Below are positions 42,415 through 51,589 of a stretch of 64,000 nt of DNA, one piece after another. The notes under the pieces are model-generated. The model was given only the letters and a program-made list of their open reading frames with translations. It was not told where the DNA came from and did not search any database. Source of the stretch: UBA1181 sp045600225 (GTDB taxonomy: Bacteria; Bacteroidota; Bacteroidia; Bacteroidales; Paludibacteraceae); the NCBI GenBank assembly GCA_045600225.1, contig JAZRXL010000068.1:13142-77141 (forward strand), in the 5' to 3' direction. Both the position numbers and the translations under genes were made by a program. Numbering within the stretch: position 1 is the first letter of the stretch; each line of letters begins with the position of its first letter.

Positions 42415-44229
42415 TTATTTATTTTTTGTTTGTGTGTCATCTACTTTGATAGTTCTTCCGTAAGTGTAACTGTATCGTTCACTTTCCACAAGTTTGCATA
42501 CCATCTCCTTCAACTCAGCCATAAAGGCACTAGTCTCGAATTCGTTCTTCTCAATCAATCGTAGTTTCTTTTCCCATTGACCGGTTAGTTCTGCCGATTT
42601 GAGAAGTTCATCTTGTATGGTTCCGATTAGTCCGATGCCTGTTTCTGTTGCTTCTATGCTTTTCCCTTTTCTACGCATATAATTACGCTTAAAGAGGGTT
42701 TCTATGATGTTGGCACGAGTGGAAGGTCTTCCTATTCCATTCTCTTTCAGAAGGTCACGAAGCTCCTCGTCATCAATTTGCTTGCCTGCTGTTTCCATTG
42801 CCCTTAAGAGCGTAGCTTCTGTGTAAGGTTTGGGTGCGGTAGTCTCCTTTTCTGTTAGATCCGGAATGTGTGCTCCATGTTCGCCCACGGTAAATATAGG
42901 AAGTGTTTTTTCTTCATCCTCTTTGTTCTCTTCCTCGTTGGCTCCCTTCTCGTATACGCTTCTCCATCCAGGTACCAGTATCTGTTTTCCGTTCACTTTG
43001 AATTCTATATCTTTTACCTTGCCTAATACGGTGGTTGTGGAAGTTTCACAGACAGGGTAGAAGTTGGCGATAAATCGTTTTGCAACTAGATCAAACACCT
43101 TCTGCTCATCCAATGTCAGGTTGGTTGGATTCACTCCTGTAGGTATAATTGCGTGGTGATCCGTTACCTTTGAGTTGTCAAAAACCTTCTTTGATTTTGG
43201 TATCTTCGTTTTTAATACGGGTTCTGTTAATGATGCATAGTTCTTTAGGCCTTGCATGATAGGACCAATCTTAGGATGAATGTCTTCACTTAAGAAAGTT
43301 GTATCCACACGAGGGTAGGTAGTCACCTTTTTCTCGTAGAGTGATTGGATCAGTTTTAAGGTCTCTTCTGCTGAAAATCCATATTTTTTATTGCACTCCA
43401 CTTGTAGGGAGGTAAGGTCAAATAATCTTGGAGCAAACTCTTTTCCTTCTTTGGCACTGATGTCAGTTACAAAGAATTCATCGCTCTTTACAGTCTCTAA
43501 AAAGTTGATACCTTCTTCTTTGGAGGTAAACTTTCCTTTGGTTGCAGAGAATGTGGTGTCTCGGTATATGGTCTTTAATTCCCAATATTTCTCTGGTTTG
43601 AAATTGACAATCTCAAAGTGCCTTTTCACAACCAAGGCTAATGTGGGTGTTTGAACTCTACCAATAGAGAGGACCTGTTTGTTTTGACCAAATCTGAGAG
43701 TATAGAGGCGTGTTGCATTCATTCCCAACAGCCAATCTCCAATGGCTCTCATCGCACCCGCTTCATATAATTTATTGTAATCAGATTGAGGATGTAGATT
43801 GTTGAAACCTTCTCGTATGGATTCCTCAGTAAGGGATGAAATCCATAGTCGTTTGACTGGACATTTGCATTCTGCTTTTTGCATTACCCATCTTTGGATA
43901 AGTTCTCCTTCTTGTCCAGCATCCCCGCAGTTGATCACTTCATCAGCGTTCTTTATTAACTCTTCTATGATGTGGAATTGTTTGATGGAACCATCATTCT
44001 CTATGAGTTTTATTCCAAAGCGTTGTGGAATAAGAGGAAGGTCTGAGATAGACCATCGTTTCCAATTTTCATTGTACTCGTGGGGCTCTTTAAGTGTACA
44101 AAGGTGACCGAATACCCAGGTTACTTGGTATCCGTTTCCTTCTATGTATCCGTCTCTTTTATTACGGGCACCCAATATGGATGCGATTTCTCTTGCTACA
44201 CTTGGTTTCTCCGCTATGCAAACGATCAT
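42415..44229 (-). CDS. topB: DNA topoisomerase III
   Basis: A 604-residue type IA topoisomerase that relaxes or decatenates DNA. The N-terminal Toprim domain (CIAEKPSVAREIA; later NCGDAGQEGELIQRW) and the active-site tyrosine in TTYPRVDT are clear, as is the RPSTRANIIETL motif. The protein ends soon after the catalytic core, without the C-terminal zinc fingers or tail found in longer TopB proteins (650-700 residues). Start ATG at 44229. Confidence 0.92.
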   Translation of the reverse strand: MIVCIAEKPSVAREIASILGARNKRDGYIEGNGYQVTWVFGHLCTLKEPHEYNENWKRWSISDLPLIPQRFGIKLIENDGSIKQFHIIEELIKNADEVINCGDAGQEGELIQRWVMQKAECKCPVKRLWISSLTEESIREGFNNLHPQSDYNKLYEAGAMRAIGDWLLGMNATRLYTLRFGQNKQVLSIGRVQTPTLALVVKRHFEIVNFKPEKYWELKTIYRDTTFSATKGKFTSKEEGINFLETVKSDEFFVTDISAKEGKEFAPRLFDLTSLQVECNKKYGFSAEETLKLIQSLYEKKVTTYPRVDTTFLSEDIHPKIGPIMQGLKNYASLTEPVLKTKIPKSKKVFDNSKVTDHHAIIPTGVNPTNLTLDEQKVFDLVAKRFIANFYPVCETSTTTVLGKVKDIEFKVNGKQILVPGWRSVYEKGANEEENKEDEEKTLPIFTVGEHGAHIPDLTEKETTAPKPYTEATLLRAMETAGKQIDDEELRDLLKENGIGRPSTRANIIETLFKRNYMRRKGKSIEATETGIGLIGTIQDELLKSAELTGQWEKKLRLIEKNEFETSAFMAELKEMVCKLVESERYSYTYGRTIKVDDTQTKNK

Positions 44230-44307
44230 CTTATTCTGAATTTTGTGTTAGGCAAATTTACTAAATCTTTAAGGCTTGTCAAAAGAAAGATATGAACAAT
44301 CAGGAGT

Positions 44308-44339
44308 AAAAAAGCCCGTAGGTCTTTACCCACGGGCTC
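44308..44339 (-). terminator. htpG terminator
   Basis: AGCCCGT and ACGGGCT arms (extended by GGGT/ACCT) form a stem that, on the minus strand, is followed by TTTTTTA, 18 bases past the htpG stop. Confidence 0.8.
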
Positions 44340-44356
44340 TCCTTAAGTGTTGAAAA

Positions 44357-46402
44357 TTATATCATCTCAAGACTTCTCTTAATGAATTCATTTAGAGCTT
44401 CTCCTTTCAAAAGGTTGTTAGACAGAAGAGTTAGGTCAACCAATTGTTTAACCTCTTTGCTTCCTTTTGAGAAATCCTCATAGATGCTCTTTTTCTCTTT
44501 CTTGTTCTTGTCAAGTTCCTCATCAATCTTTTTGATTTCATCTTTGATAGCCTCTGCAAGATCTGATTCGTTTTTGTCGCCCTTTAAGTCAGCGCGTTTC
44601 TTCTCAAGTTCTTCAATCTTATTAAGGATTGGAGTTGCTTGGGCTGAGCATGCATTGTTCTCATCTGTCAAGATGCGTTGGATGAGAGGGTGAGCGGCAT
44701 TAACGACCATATTGTAGGAGTCTGGCATCTCTCCATAAAAGTTCATGCCTCCTTGAGTGGCAGCCATCTCTTTCATTCTGCGCATAAACTCATTTTGAGT
44801 GATGTATGCTGGTTGCCCATTAGAAGAAAGGTTCTCGAATGTAACGATGAAACTGTTCTTGTCGTTATTTGGAAGTTGTGCACTGAATATTTGTGTCAAT
44901 GCGTCTTGGTCGTTTGCGGAAAGTTCAACCTTCTTAGTGTCCTCCTTTTGAATCAACTTCTCAACGACATCAGAGTCTACGCGTACGAAGCGACTTTTGC
45001 CTTCGCTCTTTTGCTCGATTTTACTGATGAAGTGAACATCCAATTGTCCGTCTAAAAGCAATACATCATAGCCCTTTTCTTTTGCTGCATTGATGTAAGA
45101 GTATTGTTGCTCTTTGTTGGTTGCATATAGATAGATAAGGTTATTCTCCTTGTCTGTTTGGTTAGCTTCGATAAGGCTCTTATATTCATCTAAAGTAAAG
45201 TATTTGCCATCCACATTTTTAAGAAGAACAAACTTCTCTGCCTTCTCGGAGAACTTCTCATCTGTAAGGATACCATATTCGATAAAGATCTTCAAGTTGT
45301 CCCATTTCTCTTCGAAATCGGAACGTTGTTGGTTGAAGATCTCTTGCAATCTGTCAGCCACCTTCTTTGTTATGTGGTTAGATATTTTCTTTACGTTGCT
45401 ATCGCTTTGTAAGTAACTTCTAGATACATTCAAAGGAATGTCTGGAGAGTCGATCACACCATGGAGTAGTGTCAAGAACTCAGGAACGATACCTTCAACA
45501 GAATCTGTAACGAATACTTGGTTGCAGTACAATTGAATCTTGTTCTTTTGAATCTCAATGTTATTCTTGATCTTAGGGAAGTAGAGAATACCTGTCAGGT
45601 TGAAAGGATAATCCACATTCAAATGGATATTGAACAAAGGATCATCTGCATAAGGGTAAAGTTCGCGATAGAAGTTCTTGTAATCTTCCTCCTTTAGATC
45701 CGCAGGCTTGCGTGTCCATGCAGGATTTGTGTTATTGATTACATTGTTCTCATCTGTCTCTACTTGTTTCCCATCTTTCCACTCTTTTTTCTTTCCAAAA
45801 GCAACAGGGATGGCCAAGAACTTACAATACTTGTTCAATAGTTCTGTTACCTTGCTATCTTCAAGAAAATCCTTGTTTTCATCCTCGATATAGAGAACGA
45901 TGTCGGTACCTCTTTCTGCTTTTTCAATCTCCTCGATAGTGTATTCTGGACTTCCATCGCAACTCCATTTTACAGCCTTGGATCCCTCCTTGTATGATTT
46001 TGTGATGATCTCAACCTTCTTCGAAACCATGAATGAAGAGTAGAAACCAAGTCCGAAATGTCCGATGATTGCGTTGGCGTCGTTTTTGTATTTCTCCAAA
46101 AACTCTTCTGCGCCAGAGAAAGCGATTTGATTGATGTACTTGTCGATCTCTTCTTCTGTCATTCCTATACCATGGTCGGAGATAGTAAGAGTACCAGCCT
46201 CTTTATTTGTCTTAACTTGAACTGTTAGATCTCCAAGCTCACCCTTGTATTCTCCAACAGAGGCAAGCGTTTTCAACTTTTGAGATGCATCAACAGCGTT
46301 AGATACTAGCTCACGAAGGAAAATCTCGTGGTCGCTATAAAGAAATTTTTTAATGACGGGGAAGATGTTGTCTGTCGTTACCCCAATGTTTCCTTTTTGC
46401 AT
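44357..46402 (-). CDS. htpG: Molecular chaperone HtpG (Hsp90)
   Basis: A 681-residue Hsp90 chaperone. The GHKL ATPase lies at the N-terminus (FLRELVSNAVDASQKL, DHGIGMTEEEI, GHFGLGFYSSFMV), the middle domain carries LYCNQVFVTDS and LNVSRSYLQSD, and the C-terminal dimerisation domain ends the protein. A lysine/glutamate-rich stretch near 600-640 (KNKKEKKSIYEDFSKG) is an insertion typical of Bacteroidetes homologues. No heat-shock promoter was recognised in the 93 bases before it. Confidence 0.95.
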   Translation of the reverse strand: MQKGNIGVTTDNIFPVIKKFLYSDHEIFLRELVSNAVDASQKLKTLASVGEYKGELGDLTVQVKTNKEAGTLTISDHGIGMTEEEIDKYINQIAFSGAEEFLEKYKNDANAIIGHFGLGFYSSFMVSKKVEIITKSYKEGSKAVKWSCDGSPEYTIEEIEKAERGTDIVLYIEDENKDFLEDSKVTELLNKYCKFLAIPVAFGKKKEWKDGKQVETDENNVINNTNPAWTRKPADLKEEDYKNFYRELYPYADDPLFNIHLNVDYPFNLTGILYFPKIKNNIEIQKNKIQLYCNQVFVTDSVEGIVPEFLTLLHGVIDSPDIPLNVSRSYLQSDSNVKKISNHITKKVADRLQEIFNQQRSDFEEKWDNLKIFIEYGILTDEKFSEKAEKFVLLKNVDGKYFTLDEYKSLIEANQTDKENNLIYLYATNKEQQYSYINAAKEKGYDVLLLDGQLDVHFISKIEQKSEGKSRFVRVDSDVVEKLIQKEDTKKVELSANDQDALTQIFSAQLPNNDKNSFIVTFENLSSNGQPAYITQNEFMRRMKEMAATQGGMNFYGEMPDSYNMVVNAAHPLIQRILTDENNACSAQATPILNKIEELEKKRADLKGDKNESDLAEAIKDEIKKIDEELDKNKKEKKSIYEDFSKGSKEVKQLVDLTLLSNNLLKGEALNEFIKRSLEMI

Positions 46403-46495
46403 ATTTATATATTTTAATTTTGTTTTTGACTTGATTAATCAATGAGATTAATACAAAGAATATGCCATTTTGGGAAACGTGACAAGATGTCAGTT

Positions 46496-47143
46496 TTACT
46501 GTTTCGGGGACTGACAGTTTGGGTTCTTGCAAAGAGATAGTAGGCCGCATTGGTCGCATTTAGGATTCCTTGCGGTACAGGTGTAACGTCCGTGAAGAAG
46601 AAGCCAATGATGGGCTTTTGAAAGTAGTTCGTTGGGTATGTTTTTTCTTAGTTTCATTTCTGTCTCGTTCGGCGTCTTTGATCGGTTGGTTAATCCTAAG
46701 CGGTTTGAGACTCTAAATACATGCGTGTCGACAGGCATTGCAGCTTGGTTGAATGCTACGGCGCACACAACGTTTGCAGTTTTTCTTCCTACGCCAGGTA
46801 ATGTTTGTAATAGTTCGAAATTGTCCGGAACCTCCCCATTAAAGTCTTTCACAAGCTTGCGTGACATCTCTAATAGATGTTGAGCTTTTGAATTAGGGTA
46901 GGAAATGCTTTTGATGTAGGTTAGAATCTCTTCGATGCTACTTTCAGCCATTTCGTTGGGAGAGGGGAACCTCTTAAAAAGGTCGGGGGTAACCATGTTG
47001 ACTCTTTTGTCGGTACATTGGGCAGATAGCATAACGGCAACGACTGTTTCAAATGGATTGCTGAAATTCAGTTCGCTGTCGGCCTCTGGCATATTCTCCT
47101 GAAACCAGGATAGAATGGCTTGGTATCTTTCTTTTTGAGTCAT
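46496..47143 (-). CDS. nth: Endonuclease III
   Basis: A 215-residue base-excision DNA glycosylase/AP lyase that removes oxidised pyrimidines. The helix-hairpin-helix LPGVGRKTANVV holds the catalytic lysine, VDTHVFRVSNRLGL the aspartate, and the C-terminal CTARNPKCDQCGLLSLC binds the [4Fe-4S] cluster. Full length. The terminator of the upstream DUF3127 gene lies just ahead of its start. Confidence 0.95.
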   Translation of the reverse strand: MTQKERYQAILSWFQENMPEADSELNFSNPFETVVAVMLSAQCTDKRVNMVTPDLFKRFPSPNEMAESSIEEILTYIKSISYPNSKAQHLLEMSRKLVKDFNGEVPDNFELLQTLPGVGRKTANVVCAVAFNQAAMPVDTHVFRVSNRLGLTNRSKTPNETEMKLRKNIPNELLSKAHHWLLLHGRYTCTARNPKCDQCGLLSLCKNPNCQSPKQ

Positions 47144-47150
47144 AGAAAAA

Positions 47151-47171
47151 AGGCGAGTTTCAAACTCGCCT
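47151..47171 (-). terminator. Terminator of the DUF3127 gene
   Basis: AGGCGAGTTT and AAACTCGCCT arms; on the minus strand the stem is followed by six Ts just before the nth start codon. Confidence 0.8.
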
Positions 47172-47191
47172 CTGTGTTTTGTTTATTCCGA

Positions 47192-47593
47192 TTAGAAAGG
47201 AAGATCGCTTGAAGAATCACTTGGTTGTGATGTTGCATCGAATGGATCAGGAGTCTTCATTCCTGTTGGCATAGCTGGAGATCCGATTGGTGCTTGTTGA
47301 GGAGCTTGTTGTTGAGCGTTTTGAGGTGACATCACTCTCCAAGCGCGGATGTTGCTAAACCATCTTCCTTGCCACTCGCGAGCATCGATATCAACGCTTA
47401 CAGTATACTCTTGACCCTCTTGGATGGCAAACTTGTCAATGTTCTCTCCGAATACATTGAAAACCATCTTTCTGCTATATTGAGATCCTGGTTCGTAGTA
47501 TTCGATCACATAATCTTGTGATTTCCAAGGACCCTTTGCTCCTTCTCCTGATTGAAGAGGACATACAACTATAATCTTTCCTGTAACTTCCAT
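47192..47593 (-). CDS. DUF3127 protein (ssDNA-binding-like)
   Basis: A 133-residue cytosolic protein made of one OB-fold-like domain (1-90) followed by a glutamine/proline-rich tail (AQQQAPQQAP) and an acidic end, TSQPSDSSSDLPF. The DDLPF-like acidic tip is the type used by single-stranded DNA-binding proteins to recruit partners. The domain contains GPWKSQDYVIEYYEPGSQYSRKMVFN, the DUF3127 hallmark. Probably a nucleic-acid-binding accessory protein; no experimental function known to me. Confidence 0.85.
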   Translation of the reverse strand: MEVTGKIIVVCPLQSGEGAKGPWKSQDYVIEYYEPGSQYSRKMVFNVFGENIDKFAIQEGQEYTVSVDIDAREWQGRWFSNIRAWRVMSPQNAQQQAPQQAPIGSPAMPTGMKTPDPFDATSQPSDSSSDLPF

Positions 47594-47677
47594 TTTTTAT
47601 CTGTTTATTTTGAAAAGCAAAAGTACATTGTTGGTTTGGATGTTGCAAAAAAACTTATCAACAATATAGAGATACCC

Positions 47678-48394
47678 TTACTTTCTTCTTATCTCTGCTA
47701 AATAATCGTAGTGTTCGCCACGTTTAATGATTTCCACTTTGAATCCGTAGGAAAGTGCCTCCTTTTGCAAAGTGTCTGCATCGATATAGAGCCAAGGAAA
47801 TTCTTCTCCTTTGATATTTTTATATTGCATTTGATAAATCAATTCTCCGTAATAGACCTCATCATCAGGTAACTCTATGATGCCATCCTCATCCTCGAAG
47901 AGATAGCATAGATCGGAAGAGTCTACGATCACTTTGCCATTGGGTGTGAGAATGTCATTTATATGTTTGAAGAAATCGGGTAGTTCGTTTAATGTTCCTA
48001 CGATTCCAATTCCATTCATAAGCATTAGAACTGTGTCGTATTACTCCTTTATATCCCAAAAATCTACCAATTCAGCATTCTTGACACCTCTCTCCTTCAT
48101 GGTTTCTATGGAGTATGGCGAAATGTCGATGGCAGTAACCTCTTTCCCCATCTCTTGTAATACCAAGGAGTGACAACCAGATCCTGCACCTACATCGAGA
48201 ATTTTCCCCTCTGATCTTTTTAGTGCTTCTTTCTCTAACAGAGGCATCTCTTCAAATTTTCGGAATAGAGTAAACAAAGGTATTTCATCATCATCAAACA
48301 TCGGAGAGAATACTTTTAATTTGCTTTTGGTCTTTCCTCCTGTTTTATGATAATCTGCGATTGCAGCTCCCATAGGGTCTTTCTCTTTTTGCAT
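47678..48394 (-). pseudogene. SAM-dependent methyltransferase interrupted by an in-frame TAA
   Basis: Two adjacent open frames in the same reading frame on the minus strand (48394-48041 and 48025-47678) together make one class I methyltransferase. The first has the SAM-binding LDVGAGSGCHSLVLQ motif and ends ...DFWDIKE then TAA (48041-48043); the codons after the stop continue YDTVLMLMNGIGIVGT, the normal motif IV region, to the C-terminus. A CAA (Gln) to TAA change is the simplest explanation, giving a 238-codon gene with one nonsense codon. It may be a recent pseudogene, a sequencing or assembly error, or a real stop with a restart at a downstream ATG. A TAACTTTG box precedes it (48424-48431, minus strand). 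Confidence 0.8.
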
Positions 48395-48448
48395 ATTGAT
48401 TGTGTGTTAAAATTCTCTTTTTGCAAAGTTATAAATTTTGAGGAATAG

Positions 48449-48479
48449 TTTGTTTTTTATACATGAAAGAGTAACTTTG
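48449..48479 (+). promoter_or_regulatory. Promoter of the MGMT-family gene
   Basis: TTTG (48449-48452), 19 bases, TAACTTTG (48472-48479); divergent from the methyltransferase promoter on the other strand. Confidence 0.65.
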
Positions 48480-48504
48480 TTCTGTACAATAATCGAAAGT
48501 TTAG

Positions 48505-48813
48505 ATGGCAGAAACCTCTTTTGCAGACAAAGTTTATGAAGTTACCCAAGCCATACCGAAGGGGAAAGTGATGACCTATGGTGATATTGCTCTTCGAATG
48601 GGGAATCCGTGTTATGCACGAGCTGTGGGGAATGCTTTGCATCATAATCCCAAAGAGGGTGTTATCCCATGTCATCGTGTGGTGAATGGACAAGGTCGTT
48701 TAGCAGAGCATTTTGGATTTGGTGGTTTGGAGGTTCAACAAAGAATGTTGGAGTCTGAAGGGATAGAGGTCATCAATGGACGAGTGGATTTGAAAAGATA
48801 TAGGATGAGATAA
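48505..48813 (+). CDS. MGMT-family O6-alkylguanine-DNA alkyltransferase domain protein
   Basis: A 102-residue protein consisting only of the C-terminal DNA-binding domain of the alkyltransferase family. The active-site motif IPCHRVV retains the cysteine (C56), so it is not a Cys-less alkyltransferase-like (ATL) protein. Full-length enzymes usually also carry an N-terminal domain, missing here, so activity as a self-sacrificing DNA methyl acceptor is likely but not certain. KGKVMTYGDIA is the helix-turn-helix. Confidence 0.88.
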   Translation: MAETSFADKVYEVTQAIPKGKVMTYGDIALRMGNPCYARAVGNALHHNPKEGVIPCHRVVNGQGRLAEHFGFGGLEVQQRMLESEGIEVINGRVDLKRYRMR

Positions 48814-49017
48814 TAGGCTGTTGCAACGAATTACAGAAATGCACGCAAGAATGTCAGTTTAATTTTAACATAAGTCATAAGGTTTTATTAAAAACGCTGT
48901 TTTCAAGAGTTTTTTGCTAGTTCTTGAGGAAATTTTCATAAATTCGCATAGCAAAAGTTATGTTTAAGGAAAATTAAGGCAAAAATACGCTAAGCACCCA
49001 AATCGTGAATTGAGTGT
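48814..49017. other. AT-rich junction between MGMT gene and cassette
   Basis: Non-coding 204 bases with poor overall conservation clues. A TTTTTTG (around 48910-48916), about 22 bases and TAAATTCG (48939-48946) is a possible weak promoter for the cassette. No terminator of the T-run type was seen after the MGMT gene and no direct repeats mark an insertion. Confidence 0.35.
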
Positions 49018-49440
49018 ATGTCTGACAAACGTATCAAGATACAATTGATATTGGCATGGGGATGTTTGTTGACTGGAACGTGCATCTACTTGCTCTTCAG
49101 AAGCAGGAATCATCTTGTATTCGCTCTGCTGGACTCGGTAGGCCTCACAACTGCTGTTGATGCTATACGCTCCCTTACAGGTGACATCGACATACCTGAG
49201 TTTGTCAGGTTCTGTCTCCCAGACGGTCTATGGACGACATCCTACATTCTCTTTTCCGACTATATAAACAGGAACGAGAGATTTGCCATAAGGCTATTGT
49301 TGGTAAGCATCATCCCATTGTTGGGTGTCGTGTCAGAGGTACTTCAATCTTTCAATGTGATTCCAGGCTCCTTTGATCCTCTTGATCTAGCATGCTACTG
49401 CATACCTTTACTAGCATGGATGGGGAGTAAAAAATATTAA
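49018..49440 (+). CDS. VanZ-like small membrane protein
   Basis: A 140-residue membrane protein with about four hydrophobic segments (8-27, 62-83, 90-113 and 119-137). The final part (EVLQSFNVIPGSFDPLDLACY) resembles the VanZ-like ELLQ ... fDPLDL motif, but the match is only by eye. Base composition and codon use (CTC, CTT, CTG leucines, ATC) differ from the surrounding TTG-rich genes. It is the first gene of a foreign-looking four-gene cassette, 21 bases before the AAA+ gene. Confidence 0.6.
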   Translation: MSDKRIKIQLILAWGCLLTGTCIYLLFRSRNHLVFALLDSVGLTTAVDAIRSLTGDIDIPEFVRFCLPDGLWTTSYILFSDYINRNERFAIRLLLVSIIPLLGVVSEVLQSFNVIPGSFDPLDLACYCIPLLAWMGSKKY

Positions 49441-49461
49441 AGAGTATAAAACGAAGAGTAA

Positions 49462-50574
49462 ATGGGAAATACAATTAAGAAGAGAAAAAATGTACAACAA
49501 AAAGAAGACTTTCCATTTGTGAAAGTAGATAAGAGTATCGGTAATGCCTTTATCATAGGCGCTTTCATCTTCATGGCGATAATTACGGTTGCCCTCGGAG
49601 AAAGTTCGGACGAGGGAGACGGTGCATCAAATAAGAATGACAGTATAGCCTACAATTCAGCGAAGAATATAATCAACGAAGAAAAGCAAAGTCTTTCACA
49701 GAGTGAGAACTCGCTTGACAAGGAACTGGACAAACTAATGGTTTCTGAACCTATACAGGGTGATCCTTACAAAGAACTTGATGAGCTCATTGGTTTGGAA
49801 TCTGTAAAGAAGGAGGTCACTTCGCTTGCCAACTTCGTGCGCATACAGAAACAGCGTGAGGAAAAGGGACTTAAAACATCCCAGATATCCTACCATTGTG
49901 TCTTTACCGGCAATCCTGGTACAGGTAAGACTACTGTTGCACGCATTCTCGCCAGGATATACAAGGACCTCGGAATCGTAAAGAGAGGACATCTTGTGGA
50001 GACAGATCGCTCGGGACTCATTGCAGAATACGTTGGACAGACAGCTGTAAAGACAAATGCTGTAGTCGATTCTGCGCTCAATGGTATCCTATTCATTGAT
50101 GAGGCGTACGCCCTACTAGACGGCAAGGGTGGCTATGGCGATGAAGCCATTGCTACTCTGATAAAACGCATGGAAGACGATCGTGACCGCCTAGTGGTTA
50201 TTGTTGCAGGTTATACCAACGAGATGAAAGATTTTATTGGATCGAACCCAGGTTTGCAGTCACGATTCACACGATATATTAACTTTCCCGACTACTCATC
50301 CAACGAACTCTATGCCATCTTCATGAGCAGAATAAATAAATATGCGTATAAGTTGGACAAAGATGCAGACCAATACCTGCGAAAAAGCCTTAACGAGACT
50401 GTTGCAAACAAATCACGTAACTTCGGTAATGGTCGTTATGTACGAAACTTGTTTGAACAGACTATTACGAATCAGGCAAATCGTCTTGGGGCTAGAAAGA
50501 ATCTCACTATAGAAGAATTGTCGCAGATAAATCTTACCGACATTTCAGAAGCATGCAAAACTGTAAAGAAATAA
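49462..50574 (+). CDS. Membrane-anchored CbxX/SpoVK-type AAA+ ATPase
   Basis: A 370-residue protein with a short basic N-terminus, one transmembrane helix (about 28-45), a Ser/Asn/Glu-rich linker (46-100) and a single AAA+ module (100-370) of the CbxX/CfqX/SpoVK (EccA-like) family. Walker A is GNPGTGKT (150-157), Walker B LFIDEAYALL (210-219), sensor 1 VIVAGYTNEM (247-256) and the arginine finger GLQSRF (R268). Such ATPases usually form hexamers that remodel a bound partner (RuBisCO activase, type VII secretion). Here it is membrane-bound with a linker that is presumably flexible. Composition differs from neighbours (GC-richer, non-TTG Leu), suggesting transfer. The partner is unknown. Confidence 0.86.
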   Translation: MGNTIKKRKNVQQKEDFPFVKVDKSIGNAFIIGAFIFMAIITVALGESSDEGDGASNKNDSIAYNSAKNIINEEKQSLSQSENSLDKELDKLMVSEPIQGDPYKELDELIGLESVKKEVTSLANFVRIQKQREEKGLKTSQISYHCVFTGNPGTGKTTVARILARIYKDLGIVKRGHLVETDRSGLIAEYVGQTAVKTNAVVDSALNGILFIDEAYALLDGKGGYGDEAIATLIKRMEDDRDRLVVIVAGYTNEMKDFIGSNPGLQSRFTRYINFPDYSSNELYAIFMSRINKYAYKLDKDADQYLRKSLNETVANKSRNFGNGRYVRNLFEQTITNQANRLGARKNLTIEELSQINLTDISEACKTVKK

Positions 50575-50587
50575 TTTATAGTACACT

Positions 50588-50851
50588 ATGAAGCTTATTT
50601 CAAAAGAAAGGCCACTTTCCTATCTGTTTATTATCGTTATAGAGATAGGCATTGGCGTATTAGCTACATTAGGAGGATTAGCTATTGACTTTGCAATTTA
50701 TGATCCACCAAAGGATCAACCATCATTTATGTTCCCACTATTTACGGGAATATTCATGATGCTGTCTGCTGCAATAATATTCATATCGTTTATTATTGTC
50801 GTCATCAGGATAATATGCCTCTACGTGAAGAGAAATTCTACTCTATCATAA
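50588..50851 (+). CDS. Small two-TM membrane protein
   Basis: An 87-residue protein with two hydrophobic helices (about 12-35 and 48-79) separated by a short polar loop containing DPPKDQPSF, and basic ends. No family recognised. It starts 13 bases after the AAA+ gene and 31 bases before the next, so it belongs to the same transcription unit and may be a membrane partner of the ATPase. Confidence 0.6.
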   Translation: MKLISKERPLSYLFIIVIEIGIGVLATLGGLAIDFAIYDPPKDQPSFMFPLFTGIFMMLSAAIIFISFIIVVIRIICLYVKRNSTLS

Positions 50852-50882
50852 TGAAAAGGATTATTACTATAAATTTCGTATT

Positions 50883-51383
50883 ATGAAAACCTATGTTGTT
50901 ATGGCTTTATCATTATTCTCATTCCTTTCAAGTGCTTTCACGAAAAAGCCTAAAGAGTCGATGGTATATTACGAATATCATGCAGGCAATGGCTATGCTC
51001 TGTGGGCCGAGAAGTATGTGGCAGAATTGAAGGAGGACGGAACGGTCAAGTTGATCTATGGAAGGTCTGAAGGAAGGTCTGTTGATGAATATGGAGATAC
51101 GCTTATTGTCGACGCCTCTGTAATGAAACATATCGAAGAGATATATCTTGAGCACAAGATGTATAATTACGAGAAACACTACAGACCAGAATACGATGTA
51201 ACAGATGGCGATGGATGGGGCGTTACGGCTGTGTTCGAAATATCGCGTAGTGAGAGAGAATTTTTCTCTTCCAACGGTTATGAAGCGTGGCCGGAGGATG
51301 ATGGATTAAAAATTATCAATAGCTATATCAAATCATTTTTCAATAAATATAGCGATAAAACAGATCAACCAATGACATTCTAA
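50883..51383 (+). CDS. Exported protein of the AAA+ cassette
   Basis: A 166-residue protein with a signal peptide (1-19, ending LSSAFT), then a soluble domain with many aromatic residues (MVYYEYHAGNGYALWAEKYV near the start; WGVTAVFEISRSEREFFSSNGY later). No motif I can name and no lipobox. It ends the cassette; no clear terminator follows. The gap 51384-51491 contains CACGCGTG and nothing else notable. Confidence 0.65.
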   Translation: MKTYVVMALSLFSFLSSAFTKKPKESMVYYEYHAGNGYALWAEKYVAELKEDGTVKLIYGRSEGRSVDEYGDTLIVDASVMKHIEEIYLEHKMYNYEKHYRPEYDVTDGDGWGVTAVFEISRSEREFFSSNGYEAWPEDDGLKIINSYIKSFFNKYSDKTDQPMTF

Positions 51384-51491
51384 ATGGTTAGATTTTACAT
51401 CCTGACTTCGACAATGCGCCTCCCTTTCATGCACACGCGTGCGTGAACCTTGAAACTGTTGTTGCTTGTGGCCAATCATTACTCCCTTGTC

Positions 51492-51522
51492 TTGTTAAAT
51501 GATTGTATTTGATGTATCTTTG
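51492..51522 (+). promoter_or_regulatory. Promoter of pgeF/apbE
   Basis: TTG (51492-51494), 20 bases, TATCTTTG (51515-51522); leader about 60 bases. Confidence 0.65.
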
Positions 51523-51589
51523 TGAAAATTTAAATTATCAGTGGTTCCAATCTTAGAATCACTATTGTTGCGGTGCTTAATTTCTAAAT

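Noticed and set aside
48505..48813. Alkyltransferase-like (ATL) protein lacking the active cysteine
   Set aside because: The PCHR motif keeps the cysteine, so it belongs to the MGMT type rather than ATL.
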